64,000 nucleotides of DNA from Amia ocellicauda (GCF_036373705.1 NC_089850.1:25736733-25800732); one strand, 5' to 3'; shown: positions 1-11,164, numbered from the stretch's first letter. Made by a program: numbers and translations. Notes: a model not told the origin generated them from the sequence alone.

Positions 1-48
1 GGTCTAAAGGTATATGGCTTTGCTCACAGACTGTCTTTCTTTCCACAG

Positions 49-185
49 ATGCAAAGGCCATGGGTTTAATTTTAAATGGTTCCCTGGGTTTATTAGGAAT
101 TATATTAACAACTGTGATTTTGGTTGCCATTGTTATTGGCTATAAACTGATATATCGTCCTAAAGAAACTATGCCATTGAGTCTG
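49..185 (+). CDS. Transmembrane exon of the IFNGR1-like gene
   Basis: Acceptor AG at 47-48 after a pyrimidine tract, donor GTAAGT at 186. It enters in phase 1 (two bases complete a codon) and leaves in phase 0. It encodes about 25 hydrophobic residues (LGIILTTVILVAIVIGY) and then a basic stop-transfer stretch. Confidence 0.75.
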
Positions 186-955
186 GTAAGTAAAATGAAA
201 ATGGTGCTCCATAACATATTTTAGCCACACAATAATTAAATGAAATTACCAATTCAAGTTTTGAAATACATTTGTAAAATTCCAACAGTAGATTTAATCC
301 ATGACCATATTTGTAAAAACATATAAATGCACTGTAATATTAAATGTCAACATATTCACTTCAAGTTTAAATTTTACATTTACAGGTTATAGAGGAAAGT
401 CACATGATAAACAAGCAATCCAAAATGGGCCAAAAAGATAACAAAGTTAAAGCTGATGAAATTCCAGGAATAATCAACTCTAAACAGAAAAAAAATCAGT
501 ATGTTGCCTTGCCAGCAAATCAGATCCTACCGCTGAAGACATTCAGCGCTGACACTGATGAAGTAATGACCTTGATTTCAGATGCTTTCCCAACTCAGCT
601 GTTTTCTCAGGCACTGCAGAACTCTGAATACATTGTAGGCTTTAGCTGTACAGGAGCACCGACAGACCCAGATCTGGGATTGGTTCAGATTTATGGAACA
701 GTTCGCGAGTATGGAAATACACTCACCACAGTAGGGCTTCATGTTTATAGAAATACTCAAGATGAACAGAACAACCAGTATGCAAATGTGCAAAACACAA
801 TTCAGACTGATCCTGTGAATGCAATCATCAATGACCAGCAAAGAAATGGGAAGACCCTCCAGCATATATACAGCAATTTATCACCTTCATCCAACAACAA
901 TGAGTATAATAACTTGGGCCAAGCCTTGCAAATCGTCAACAAAGCATACACATAG
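49..955 (+). CDS. Class II cytokine receptor-like gene, 3' end (IFNGR1-like), partial
   Basis: Last two coding exons (49-185 and 386-955) of a single-pass receptor whose extracellular exons lie before the window. The first encodes a hydrophobic transmembrane helix followed by YKLIYRPKE. The second encodes a cytoplasmic tail of 189 residues ending at the stop at 953-955. The exon plan (transmembrane exon entered in phase 1, then one tail exon entered in phase 0) is the same as in IL20RA downstream. By synteny this should be IFNGR1 or IL22RA2; IL22RA2 is usually soluble, so IFNGR1 is preferred. MPLSL at the exon junction resembles the LPKSL JAK1-binding region of mammalian IFNGR1, and QYVALPANQ resembles the following KYVSL segment. 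No YDKPH-type STAT1 docking motif is visible. The tail is short for IFNGR1 and rich in tyrosines. The class is fairly safe; the exact orthologue is not. Confidence 0.55.
386..955 (+). CDS. Terminal cytoplasmic-tail exon of the IFNGR1-like gene
   Basis: Acceptor TTTACAG ends at 385 and the frame opens with VIEESHM, so the ATG at 404 is internal and not a start. The exon encodes 189 residues with tyrosines in YVAL, YIVG, YGTV, YGN, YRN, YAN, YSNL and YNNL contexts. The stop TAG is at 953-955. A 3' UTR of about 500 nt follows. Confidence 0.8.
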   Translation, partial: VIEESHMINKQSKMGQKDNKVKADEIPGIINSKQKKNQYVALPANQILPLKTFSADTDEVMTLISDAFPTQLFSQALQNSEYIVGFSCTGAPTDPDLGLVQIYGTVREYGNTLTTVGLHVYRNTQDEQNNQYANVQNTIQTDPVNAIINDQQRNGKTLQHIYSNLSPSSNNNEYNNLGQALQIVNKAYT

Positions 956-2519
956 TGTCAGTTTTAAAGGAATGTTATTTTCAACTTGCTCATACTTTTA
1001 CAAATATAATAACATTTTTGAAATTATGTGAATTATTGTACATTATTATATAGCTAGAATCTTTCAAACCTAACAATCTAGCAATCTTAAGATATATAGA
1101 AATTAGATATTTGAATGCCTTTTGTACTGTAAACTGAATGCACACCTCTTGGAATCTTGATTACTCGCATAATTTTCTGGTCCCTTTTATTTTTGCCTTA
1201 TTTTTACATTTCACATTTTCTCCTGCAATCTACATTGATAAATCAATAGCCTGGTGTGTATACCCTTGCTTGATGTTTTATCTGACAAAAATATAATTTG
1301 TGCAACGTTTGAGTACAGAAAGAAAGTTTTGCAGACAAAACAACTAAACTTGTAAATTCCAATATTTTGTTTTTTGTTTGCTTGATGCATTGTTCAGTAA
1401 ATGTATTTTGAGAAAATGCCAGCATTTGTGTGAAAAGTTAAAAAATAAACATGAATTAATTCAAAGAACTGATGTTGATCTCAATCCACGTTTTTCTCCT
1501 TTGACAATTAAACTGTGAGTTGTTTAGTGTTCTTTTTAAAAACATTTTCTAAAACCTGCTGATAATATTGTGCAGCAAATTAATATATATTTTAGGTAGA
1601 TGATGTCTCTCAGAAATCTGCATGGCATCCTGTAATAAAGAAGTAGTGTTATAACAATGCAGAAGGATGGCAATTAGCAAACTAACCAGTGAAGCTGAAA
1701 CTGTTGGAATTATTTATAATTACTCCCAGAGGCATTTCACGTTTTACCAAAGGGAACAATGTTACATATCCCTTGAGACATTCAGTTAAAATGTGACATA
1801 ACTGTCATATAGTTTTTTAATACATTAACACAATAAAACCACTGCAACTTACATCTACTACACTGCAAATACATGTTGGCTGTGATCTACATATGCATCG
1901 CCATCATTAGCCTTTATTGATCTACTGCTGGATGAAGGTGTAACATTTTTGCATTTAGAGAGATGTAAGTGAGCAAATGGGTAGATTTTCTTTCAGCCAC
2001 GTGCTGTTCTTCTAAATGCACTCTATCCAATTTTCTTTTTAAAATAAATAATATAAAGTAAATCACAGGGCTCTTGGGGTACTTGTCATGTGTCAGTAAA
2101 TATGATTATGATTATCCAAATTTAAAAAATATATGACATACTATGTGCACACCTGTGGTTTCATTCTTTGATATGAAGCCTCACATGATTCCATTATAAA
2201 TCCACTTTATCATCAATTCCTGTGTATTTTGTTCAGATATCAGGAACATTTTTGCATAGATCCCCACAAGCCTTAAACTATACCTGCATGTTTCTGTTTT
2301 TCTGAGGTGTAAATCATTATGAGAAGTACAGTATATGTGCAGTGTGTTGACCTCTTCCTCATCAGGATGGTCTGTGCACCTGCTCTACACCTGGTAGTGA
2401 GAACCACTGCAATGACTTCTACATGATTTTCTTTTGTTTATGCTTCACTTCCATGCTAACAAATAATTCAAGAAAAAATACTTCCTCAAGCAATTTGCTA
2501 GGAAGAAGTAGCATCAATT
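956..2519. other. 3' UTR and AT-rich intergenic DNA
   Basis: The first roughly 500 nt are the 3' UTR of the IFNGR1-like gene. Nothing coding is seen from about 1470 to the Tc1 element at 2520. Confidence 0.6.
1444..1449 (+). promoter_or_regulatory. Probable polyadenylation signal of the IFNGR1-like gene
   Basis: AATAAA about 490 nt after the stop codon, in AT-rich sequence on the coding strand. It is the first canonical signal downstream of the gene; the cleavage site was not determined. Confidence 0.5.
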
Positions 2520-3359
2520 TACACCAATCAGCCATAACATTATGACCACTGACAGGTGAAGTGAATAACACTGATAATCTCGTTATCACGGCACCTGTCA
2601 GTGGGTGGGATATATTAGGCAGCAAGTGAAAATTTTGTCCTCAAAGTCAATGTGTTAGAAGCAGGAAAAATGGGCAAGCGTAAGGATCTGAGCGACTTTG
2701 ACCAGGGCCAAATTCTGATGGCTAGACGACTGGGTCAGAGCATCTCCAAAACTGCATCTCTTGTGGGGTGTTCCCGGTCTGCAGTGGTCAGAACCATCAA
2801 AAGTGGTCGAAGGAAGGAAAAGTGGTGAACCGGCGACAAGGTCCAACAGACAAGATACTGTAGCTCAAATTGCTGAAAAAGTCAATGCTGGTTCTAATAG
2901 AAAGGTGTCAGAACACACAGTGCATCGCAGTTTGTTGCGTATGGGGCTGCGTAGCCGCAGACCAGTCAGGGTGCCCATGCTGACCCGTGTCCACTGCCGA
3001 AAGCACCTACAATGGGCACGTGAGCATCAGAACTGGACCACGGAGCAATGGAAGAAGGTGGCCTGGTCTGATGAATCACGAGTTCAAGGTGTTGACTTGG
3101 CCTCCAAATTCCCCAGATCTCAATCCAATTGAGCATCTGTGGGATGTGCTGGACAAACAAGTCCAATCCATGGAGGCCCCACCTCACAACTTACAGGATT
3201 TAATGGATCTGCTGTTAACGTCTTGGTGCCAGATACCACAGCACACCTTCAGAGGTCTAGGGGAGTCCATGCCTCGATGGGTCAGGGCTGTTTTGGTGGC
3301 AAAAGGGGGACCTACACAATATTAGGCAGGTGGTCATAATGTTATGGCTGATCGGTGTA
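2520..3359 (+). mobile_element. Tc1/mariner element, internally deleted
   Basis: Inverted ends (ACACCAATCAGCCATAAC on the left; its diverged reverse complement on the right) lie between TA dinucleotides at 2520-2521 and 3358-3359. The transposase reading begins near 2670 (MGKRKDLSD) with the N-terminal helix-turn-helix region, reaches WSDESR near 3080, and then jumps directly to the C-terminal [12 protein letters not shown] part. The central catalytic core, including the second aspartate, is therefore missing. The element is about 840 bp against roughly 1.2 kb for a full-length relative, and frameshifts add to the damage, so it is dead. Confidence 0.9.
2670..3325 (+). pseudogene. Tc1 transposase remnant
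   Basis: Pieces in two frames: an N-terminal DNA-binding part with REHQNW and WSDESR (to about 3090), and a C-terminal part with [11 protein letters not shown], ending in GGPTQY at the TAG at 3323-3325. The first catalytic Asp and the final Glu are visible; the segment with the middle Asp is deleted. Confidence 0.85.
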
Positions 3360-3554
3360 GCTTAACCAATTTTAATGTATAAGTGTACAGTGATTAATGA
3401 GTAATATTACATTTTACAACATCTGATCTGTATCTAAATGATTAATTGATCATGCTTTCATTGACATCTATTTACAATGCAGTACACAATTATGTGATTT
3501 TAAATCTGTAACACTTGACAGATTTAATCTGTAACACTCCAACTCTGATTGAAA

Positions 3555-3960
3555 ATAAGGGCAGGATTAAATAAAAAATGTTCGCGCTGTGAGTCGCTCG
3601 CAGAAGCATTAGCGCATGTCTGCGAATGGAAATCACACTGCTAAACTATCGTGGTATTAAATCTAACCCGATTCGCACTGCAAAACGACCTTCTTGCAGC
3701 TGCTACTAGAAAACTACACCACTGTACTCAGTCGCTCTTTCATGTTTAGTTTGATGCTATTCTCTTCTAATTTTTAATGTAAATTCCATGATGTACAGTT
3801 GTGTAGTTTGCTATTAGCGGCTGGTTAAAATTGCAGTTAATCCCGCCCAACAATACAGTGGGAGTGGTTACATTTTTGCTGTATTAAATCAAGAAAATAT
3901 CTGCGAGCAAACAACCTGAAAATGCTCACACAGCTCCTCTAGTTTTAGACACTTCGGAGT
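3555..3960 (+). repeat. GC-rich interspersed repeat, left copy
   Basis: Begins TAAGGGCAGGATTAAAT and shares blocks with a second copy at 6715-7130: the opening GGGCAGGATTAAAT...ATGTTCGC, a GTGTAGTTG stretch, and TATTAGCGG. CpG-rich compared with its surroundings. Probably a non-autonomous DNA transposon; its family was not recognised. Confidence 0.5.
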
Positions 3961-4379
3961 TGTCTGAAGCCTCTCCCAGTTAAGGTAAAGTGGAAAGATA
4001 GTCCAATCGGCACAGGTTTGCGCAGGCGCAGCTCTGGGTTTATTTACGCGCCTCCGTGGCTCTGTGTGTTCAGTGGAAATAACTGATTATTGCTACAGTA
4101 ACAATACAGGTGTACAGTGCGGGTAACAAATTACATGTTGAGCCCAACATCCACACAAATGAAATGTTGCCTATTGTTCATGCAGAGAGAAAATATGTTG
4201 TTATTGAATGTCATTTTATATTATATTTTTTTCAGCAATGTGTCAGTGTTTCAGTTGTTTTTTATTAATTTGTTCATGACTTATTTGTTTAATTCACTCA
4301 TTCATTTATTCTGTTGTTGCTTTGTTCGTTTTTCTGAAAACTATTTGTTACCTTTCAAGTCGGAAGCACTGCCCAAGGG

Positions 4380-6590
4380 GGAGGGGTTTCTGCGCACTTC
4401 CATAGGAACCCAATCAAAAACGTCACTCTATCAAAGCTGCCATTGGCCCCTGCGCTCGTCACCCAGAACAGGTCCCTTCCCACTTCCTGTTCTATAAAAC
4501 GTGACGTTAGCGCAGGTTTGTCCTCTTTTGCCTCTTCGCTGGACTTGAGAACGTGTCTCGGCACGCCCAGAGGTCCGCCATTCCACCAGGTGCCACTGCA
4601 ATCGTCGCCGTGCCCAACGATCTCCCACTCCAGGAACTGACGGGGGGGTCTCGGGGGCGGTGGATCTCCGCCTCTCCCCGAGTCCCTTCACCTTCAGCCC
4701 CTCTGTGGAAGAGATGCTAACACGCACCCTCCAGGAGAGGGAGCATTCCCTGCAGCTGGCCCGGGTTTACCCCATTGCATCCCAGGCCCAGCAGTGCATG
4801 CAGCCTGCGGCAGCTCGCCTACAGGGAGGCCCCCTGATCATGGCTCCCAGGCCACAGCTCAGGCCACAGCCCCGCCCACCTGCCAATCTCTGCCAGCGTT
4901 TCACTGGCAGGCAGGTGCCCTCCCAGGCTCGCCACCCTGGCCCCCAGCAGCTCGTGGTAGGAGGAGGCTTGGCACGATCCCACCTCCCCCGCCACCCGAG
5001 CCCCATCCCTGAGGCGTTCCAGCAACCTCTGGCCCAACCTTACACCCCCAAGACTCTTGGGTGCTCCAAATATTATCAGTTGGCTACTCCCTACAGTTTC
5101 AAACACATTCACTCCCCTTCTGAGGCATGGTGTGGACGCGAGTGAGGGACCCGTTGCAGTGTGCGGCGCTTTGCGTCGAAATCGCCACTCTCCTAGAGAA
5201 GCGAGCAATCCGCGAAGTGCCCCCGCTGGGGCAGCAGGAGGGATTCTATTCCTCATACTTCCATGGCGGTTTCCACCCCATCTTGGATCTGAGGCGCCTG
5301 AATCATCACCTCAAGGTGCTGTGCTTCAGGATGCTCAACCTGCTCACCATGTCCCAGGCCATCAAGCCCGGCGACTGGTTCACCATGGTGGATCTGAAAG
5401 ATGCATACTTTCAAATCCCCATTGCACGGGCACAGGAAGTTTCTCTGCTTCGCCTTCGAGGGCCGAGCGTTCGAGTTTGCTGTTCTCCCCTATGGCCTGT
5501 TGCTAGCCCCATGCACTTTTTCCAAGTGCATGGACCTCATGTTAGCCCCCGTTGCCAGGGGGTCTGCATCTTCAATTATCTAGACGACTGGCTGGTTTGT
5601 TCTCACTCGAGGGAGCAGGTTCGGATACACACAAACCTGATTTTAGGCCACCTCTCCGAATTGGGCCTCCGGGTCAATCGAGAGAAGAGCCGCCTGACGC
5701 CAACTCAGCAGACACAGTTCCTAGGACTGCGCCTTGATTCCATTGCCATGCTTGCCACGCTGGCGCCAGAGAGAGTAGCCTCAATACACACGTCTCTCCC
5801 TCTTCCGACTGAGAGCTTGTGTCATGGTGTCCCTTTGCCAGAGGCTGCTGGGCCCCCTAGCAGCTGCATCACAGGCCCTCAGCCTCCTCCAATTGAGGCT
5901 GCTGCAGTGGTGGTTCAGGTCTCTCAGGATGCACCATTGCCACGATCGAGCACGCTTCCGGCATGCTGGAAGGCCCTCACAATTTGACCCTCGATGTGCC
6001 CCTGGGGCCAGTCTACCACCGAGTAGTCAAATGATGACAGACGCCTCCAAGCAAGGTTGGGGAGCAGTCTGCGACGGACGTGGAGTCCACACACTGCCAC
6101 TATGTTTCTCTGTCCAAGACCGCTCAGGAACCCTAGGGATTGACGCACTAGCCCACACATGGCCGCGCTGTCTCCTTTACGTGTTCCCACCGTTCCCCCT
6201 TCTCCCGGTGGTCCTGGAGAAGGTCAGGAGAGAACAAGCGACAGTTCAGGTGACAGTGGTCTCACAGATTCTGGTTTGCAGACCTGATCGCCCTCCTCCA
6301 CGTAGAGCCTTGGCAGCTCCCAGTGAGAGCGGACTTCTTGTCCCAGGTGCAGGACACACCTTGGCACCTTAATCCAGGCCTCCTCCAGCTCTGGGCCTGG
6401 CCCCTGAGCGGGAGCGATTGATTGCCTAGAGTCTGTCAGACACACTATTCAGTCGGCGAGAGCTCCCTCTACGAGGTCGCAGTATTCTGACCGCTGGAGA
6501 ACGTTTAGCATCTGGTGCCAAGACGGTGGTCAAGACCTAATTAATTGCCCCATCGAGGTTATATTACAATTAGTATATAGTTGCAATCTG
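4380..6590 (+). mobile_element. DIRS-like retroelement, degenerate and 3'-truncated
   Basis: GC-rich block with a possible gag-like part (about 4500-5130), a reverse transcriptase (5130-5800), an RNase H-like part (about 6025-6150, TDASKQGWGAV) and a segment resembling the start of a tyrosine recombinase (6430-6590), after which similarity stops. RT motifs include HPILDLRRLNHHLKVL, WFTMVDLKDAYFQIPI and NYLDDWLVCSHSREQV. The set matches DIRS1-type elements of fish. Frameshifts near 5435 and 5560 and stops break the frame. Most of the recombinase and the terminal repeats of a complete DIRS element are not seen. Confidence 0.8.
5127..5987 (+). pseudogene. DIRS-like reverse transcriptase, frameshifted
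   Basis: Residues 60-100 carry LDLRRLNHHLKVL and DLKDAYFQIPI. The next segment (RKFLCFAFEGRAFEFAVLPYG) is in another frame (about 5425-5560), and the frame returns for the catalytic NYLDDW at 5575-5592 and QFLGLRLDS. Two compensating indels explain this. No full-length product is possible. Confidence 0.8.
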
Positions 6591-6714
6591 CAGCTAAGAT
6601 AAGGAACAAATTCAAGAAACTTCAAATTGATCTAGCAGACGTGGAAATTTAATTGTGAGTGGATTGTGGTTAATAAATATAAATATAATATTCATCCCAT
6701 AGAAATCTATAGTT

Positions 6715-7010
6715 TAAGGGCAGGATTAAATCAAAAATGTTCGCAAAGTGCAAGCGTGAAAAGTCGAGGAACAGTCGCAGGAGGGGATCTCGCAGCTCAG
6801 CTCCGCTGCATTAAATCTACAATGTGCGGAGCTGAGGGCGGGGCTTCCGGGATGGGCGGGCAGCGCGAGAGGCACCAGAGCCAATCACAGTGTCTGAAAC
6901 TGAAGAGAAACCGGAGGCGGAAAAGCATACACACATACACAAAACTATAAGCCTGTACTTTATTATCAAATAAAAACCGAAGCTGCCATTGATGTGTAGC
7001 TGTGTAGTTG

Positions 7011-7072
<62 letters not shown>

Positions 7073-7130
7073 GGCAGACGCCCTTACCTAGGCGTTATCT
7101 ATTAGCGGGTGGATCAATGGTTGGGTGAAT
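6715..7130 (+). repeat. GC-rich interspersed repeat, right copy, interrupted
   Basis: Second copy of the 3555 repeat, beginning TAAGGGCAGGATTAAATC. Close to its end the GTGTAGTTG motif is separated from TATTAGCGG by a (TTA)n tract and an L2-type tail (7013-7100). The left copy has the two motifs almost adjacent, so the tract arrived by a later insertion. Confidence 0.5.
7013..7100 (-). repeat. (TTA)n microsatellite with L2-type LINE/SINE 3' tail
   Basis: About 20 TTA units followed by TTGGCAGACGCCCTTACCTA. This is the reverse complement of the conserved 3' tail of fish L2-type LINEs and their SINEs (GGATAAGGGCGTCTGCC plus a simple repeat). The copy is on the minus strand, and the microsatellite is its expanded tail. 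Confidence 0.65.
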
Positions 7131-7839
7131 AACAGATCAATGTAAATATTTTATTCAGGGTCCAACACACAACGTTGCCACAATGTTGGATGACGTACAA
7201 CGTATTCTCCCCGATTTGACTATATGTGTCTTCCTGAGCGGTTGTCAGGCAGAAACCAACTCACGCTCATCAGGGGACAGACATGTGTCCTGTTATGTGC
7301 CTGGAGTCTGTAACTTCTGTAAGACTGTTCTTGAGGTCGCCTCTTGAACCTCTTCCCTGCAGCTGCTTGTAATAAAAACCTTTGATTGGAAATATACATC
7401 TCTCTCTGGATTTCTACGACTCTTCAAATATCATCACTTTAAAATGAACAGTGATGTAACACTTGTACCATTGTCTAAATTGCATTTCCATACATAAATA
7501 CTCTTTACAGTACACCTTTGTAAAATGTCCGTGTGTGTGTGATCCGACCGCAGTAATCGTATTTCCAGAAGCCGTCTGATTTCCAGGTCTGCGTCAATAT
7601 GTTTAATTGACATCCAGCGCCTGTCCCGCACACAGCGCAGCGCAGAGGCCACAGCGCCGCAGTCCCGTGTAGCTGCCCGTCACAGCGGCGAGGCGGGACA
7701 CGGTTTCTATTGGTAGGACTCTAGATGACGCAATTCGGTGATAAAAATGTGTTTGTGTTTCTCTTCATGCAATTCTGTTTTTCTTTTTCTTTTTGCATTT
7801 GTGTTTTGCACTTCAGGGCCACCGTAAGTACCTCAGGGT
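7131..7839. other. No gene seen; short GC-rich patch at 7540-7710
   Basis: Non-coding. A CpG-rich patch at 7540-7710 gives a minus-strand frame of about 70 residues without a recognisable domain. It may be decayed transposon sequence. Confidence 0.4.
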
Positions 7840-8045
7840 TTTCTTTTATACAGATTTATATAATGACCTCTCAGATTTCTGCTTGCTCTCTCACTGCCTT
7901 CTCTATGCTGACAATACAGTCATCTACACCTTACATTGTCCCTGTGATATAATAACACACAGGCTGAAGACTGACCTAAATGTTGTTGAACACTGGATAA
8001 TTACAGACCATCTTTCTTCAAAATGCTACTTTATTGTGTTTTAGA
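7840..8045 (+). pseudogene. LINE reverse transcriptase fragment
   Basis: The translation includes LSHCLLYADNTVIYT, the RT active-site region (YADD altered to YADN), followed by LKTDLNVVEHWI, typical of L2/Rex-type LINE RTs. Only about 70 residues remain, ending in a stop at 8043. The change in the catalytic pair and the truncation mark a fossil. Confidence 0.65.
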
Positions 8046-8879
8046 TCTCTGTTTAAGCCTTTTAGCATTACAGCCTTTTACAGTCATTAATCATATATTA
8101 TTGCTATGTGACTTAATTTCAATCTAATTTTAGATTTCAGTCTTTCTTTAAAGGATAACTTCAATGGACTGGAAAAGCAAAAAAAGAAAACGTCTACAGT
8201 ATATATACGTCTCTTATTGATCTGAATCCAATTATTATTTCTTATTGTCTTCCAATGTTGTCCTCATGCACTCAAGAGAAACTAACTCCAGCTTTCAAAT
8301 GGTTTGACTCCATCCCTCTATCCAGCTTCAAGTTGTTGTTTTCCTGACTTATCACTGCACTATTTTTAAGACTTTCAGATTTGTATTTATTGATTTTATT
8401 TTAGAGAATCTCAACACTTATTTATACCGTACATTTAATTATGAAATGTACTATAGCATCTTACCTTCATCGATCTGTAATCTGCTACCCAGACACTCTA
8501 AAACTAGACTTGGGTCTGTATACATTAAAGGAGTCAATGGCAACTTGCAAAGTCTGACACATTTTAAAGTTGAAAGATAATAAGAATGACATTATGCATT
8601 GTAAATAAAGGCTCATATGAAGATGCTGCACTTAAGTTGTTTTTCAATCATTGCACTCTTTGTTTGAACCTTTATTTATGTTAGTAATATTGTTATATAT
8701 CACAAATTAGTTTAAAGTACTTCATTAATACAGCCCTTGGTCACTTGACAAGATCACTTACACAGCATAAAAACGCTGTCCTTGGATATAACAATTGAGA
8801 TCACTAAAGACCCTTCACATTACTCACCAATACCCAATTTTTTATTATTGTTGAAAAACCTCCCCTCTTGCTCCATGTT
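8046..8879. other. AT-rich DNA, no gene seen
   Basis: May include decayed 3' sequence of the LINE fragment just upstream; no reading frame or motif supports a call. Confidence 0.4.
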
Positions 8880-9155
8880 TATGTATCTATCCATCCATCA
8901 TTTTTTAATAACCTCTTAATCCAGTACAAGGTCACAGTGAACCATAGCCTAAGCTGGCAGGATATACACACAACACTCAGACAAATACAGGGCAATTTAG
9001 AGTAACCTAAGCAGCCTGTCCGGGATGTGGGAGGAAAAAGGAGCACTTGGCAAAAACCCACACAATCACAGGATCACACTGGGAAACATGCAAGGCTGGA
9101 TTGGAACCTGAGTCTCTCTGAGGGGGCAGCTATAATCACTGCACCACCATAAGAA
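8880..9155 (-). repeat. Widespread fish interspersed repeat
   Basis: Starts ATCCATCCATC and contains GGGCAATTTAGAGT, GTGGGAGGAAAAAGGAGCAC, AAAACCCACACA and TGCACCACC. This is the diverged signature of a common fish repeat whose copies run from ATCCATCC to the gene-poor CACTGCGCCACC end. Orientation is by that convention and uncertain. Confidence 0.6.
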
Positions 9156-9156
9156 C

Positions 9157-9440
9157 ATAAGAAGAACATAAATTTACAGACGAGAGGAGGGCATTCGACC
9201 CTTCATGCTTGTTTGGTGTGCATTAATAATGATGTGATCCAAAGATCACGTTCAGTCTATTTTTAAATGTTCCCAAATTGTTGGCTTCAACCACATCGCT
9301 GGGGAGTTTGTTCCAGATTGTAACGACTCTCTGTGTGAAGAAGTGTCTCCTGTTTTCCGTCTTGAATGCCTTAAGTCCAATTTCCATTTGTGTCCTTGTG
9401 TCTGTGTGTCACTGCAGATCTGGAAAAGCTCCACTGTGTT
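9157..9440. repeat. Interspersed repeat with the GAGGAGGCCATTCGACC motif, copy 1
   Basis: Shares long blocks with 46235-46575: CATTCGACCC, TCTATTTTTAAATGTTCCCA, TTCAACCACATCGCTGG, CCAATTTCCATTTGTGTCC and CTGGAAAAGCTCC. Two similar copies 37 kb apart, the second inside a Tc1 element, show that this is a dispersed mobile repeat. Family not assigned. Confidence 0.65.
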
Positions 9441-10675
9441 GCCCTATCTATTAACTTATCTATCTGTCTGTCTGTTTGGCTGGTTGGTTGGTTATTTATT
9501 TGTTTATTTGCATTTTAATATTGATTTTAATTTAATATCTAAATTTAGATTTTAAGAGACCTTTCTATTAATTTGTGCCTTTTGCACAACAATTTCCCTG
9601 AAAATCAGCTTTGTAGAATAAAATCTGTAGTAAAATGATTATATATTCTACCTTTGACAATTATATACATATAAAACAGATACATAGATTAATACAAATG
9701 TGGGCACATATGGGTAAGTATTTTTTTAATTACATAGAAATCTTGCCAGACAACCTGTTTATATTTTATGCCCATGAAGACAGAATACTGGCACAGTTTC
9801 ACAGGTACATTATCAGATGAGAAGTCAAAATTATTTTAACTAAATTTTTAAAAGATGTTCCTAAAAGGAGGGGGGGTATAATTTCTGATGAAATTGAACA
9901 GTTAAACCATTCTGAAAATCCCTTTTTGAAGAATCACCTTTATCCTTGGTAGCAATTCATAACTATTCACAGGCACATAGGAGGGTAGCCAATGCAAAAA
10001 CTGCTGTGACTGTGTTTGCAATGTTGTATGGAACCATAAGAGAAAAGATCATTGTGAAATGAACTTTAAAATTGTATAGAATTTAATTTGTTATATTGTT
10101 AAGTCCCCAACACTTGTTGAACAACAACAACAACAAACCTACATAAAATATCAGAAAAGAGCTTTAAATCTCTTTTGACTTGGCAAAGGTATGGGTGATT
10201 ATTGGAAAAAGCAAGAAATGCTTAACAGTGAAGTTCATTTTATTCACAAGAGGGAGCAGTAGAACAACATGAAACATCCTGATACACTAATGTGTGTTTA
10301 CAACTGAACAGGAAACTACTCTGTATTTCAGGCAACGAATGTTTATGTATCTGCGTCATAAGCGTTCAGGAATGTGGATTTACTAGAACACCCACCTCTG
10401 TGACATTTCTGAATTTCTTTTAAATTCAAGATACAGTATATATCTTGCAGTAACTAATTCATTGTTGTTGTCTTTTTGTTTCTTTAAATAATGTATTTTT
10501 AACTTTCATTTGAGATCTCAGCAGCAGACAAGTCCATTATGAAACAGAAGAAATACAATGAGCAGTTATAACTCAGTGTGACAATGAATAAGAATGACTT
10601 TACATTTTATAATTTCTTAGCTGCACCTGTAAATATATGCATTACATATATAAAACAAATGTTTCCTATGCATCA
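9441..10675. other. AT-rich intergenic DNA, no gene seen
   Basis: Only short spurious frames and a small (CAA)n at about 10121. No motif worth calling. Confidence 0.5.
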
Positions 10676-10689
10676 AGCTCTTCTACAAG

Positions 10690-10880
10690 TATTATTTATT
10701 TATTTATTTATTTATTGGCAGACGCCCTTGTCCAGGGCAATTTACAAAATATAAGCACAGTATATGGAAGAGATTATCCCCTTTTATCTGAAACAGTCTG
10801 CTATGGCACAGGGGTATACCATCAGGCATCTACAGGTGTGTGTTTGGGTGGCGGTGGGCACCCAGGAAGACACTTCACCT
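10690..10880 (-). repeat. L2-type LINE/SINE 3' tail with (TTTA)n
   Basis: (ATTT)n followed by TTGGCAGACGCCCTTGTCC and AGGGCAATTTAC, the reverse complement of the L2-type tail. The following 130 bp are unassigned repeat body. Confidence 0.6.
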
Positions 10881-11125
10881 AGAGTATCATTTACACCTGC
10901 GCCAGCCCCTGTCTGAAATTACATTTTGAGTAAGAAACTGTATCAGGGTTGAATTTGGTTTTGGTCAAGGTTGTAATCGAGATCTGCTAGACAGTGTTTA
11001 GACTGTTTTTATTAATGTAATTCTGTTTGCTTTTTTTTATTGCATTTGAAATCCTGCAGTATTGGTCTGAGCAAAAAACATATTTTGAGTTCCCATTCAA
11101 CTTACGGATTAAGGTAAAGTTTAAC

Positions 11126-11164
<39 letters not shown>
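11126..11164. repeat. (TTG)n microsatellite
   Basis: About 13 perfect TTG units. Confidence 0.9.

Noticed and set aside
404..406. ATG as start of a 183-residue gene
   Set aside because: The acceptor at 384-385 and in-frame codons before the ATG show that it is internal to the last exon.
4431..5256. Several GC-rich open frames on the minus strand
   Set aside because: Antisense shadows of the DIRS-like element, where the plus strand carries the recognisable protein.
7434..7652. 72-residue minus-strand frame in a GC-rich patch
   Set aside because: No domain or clear transposon match; likely chance openness in CpG-rich sequence.
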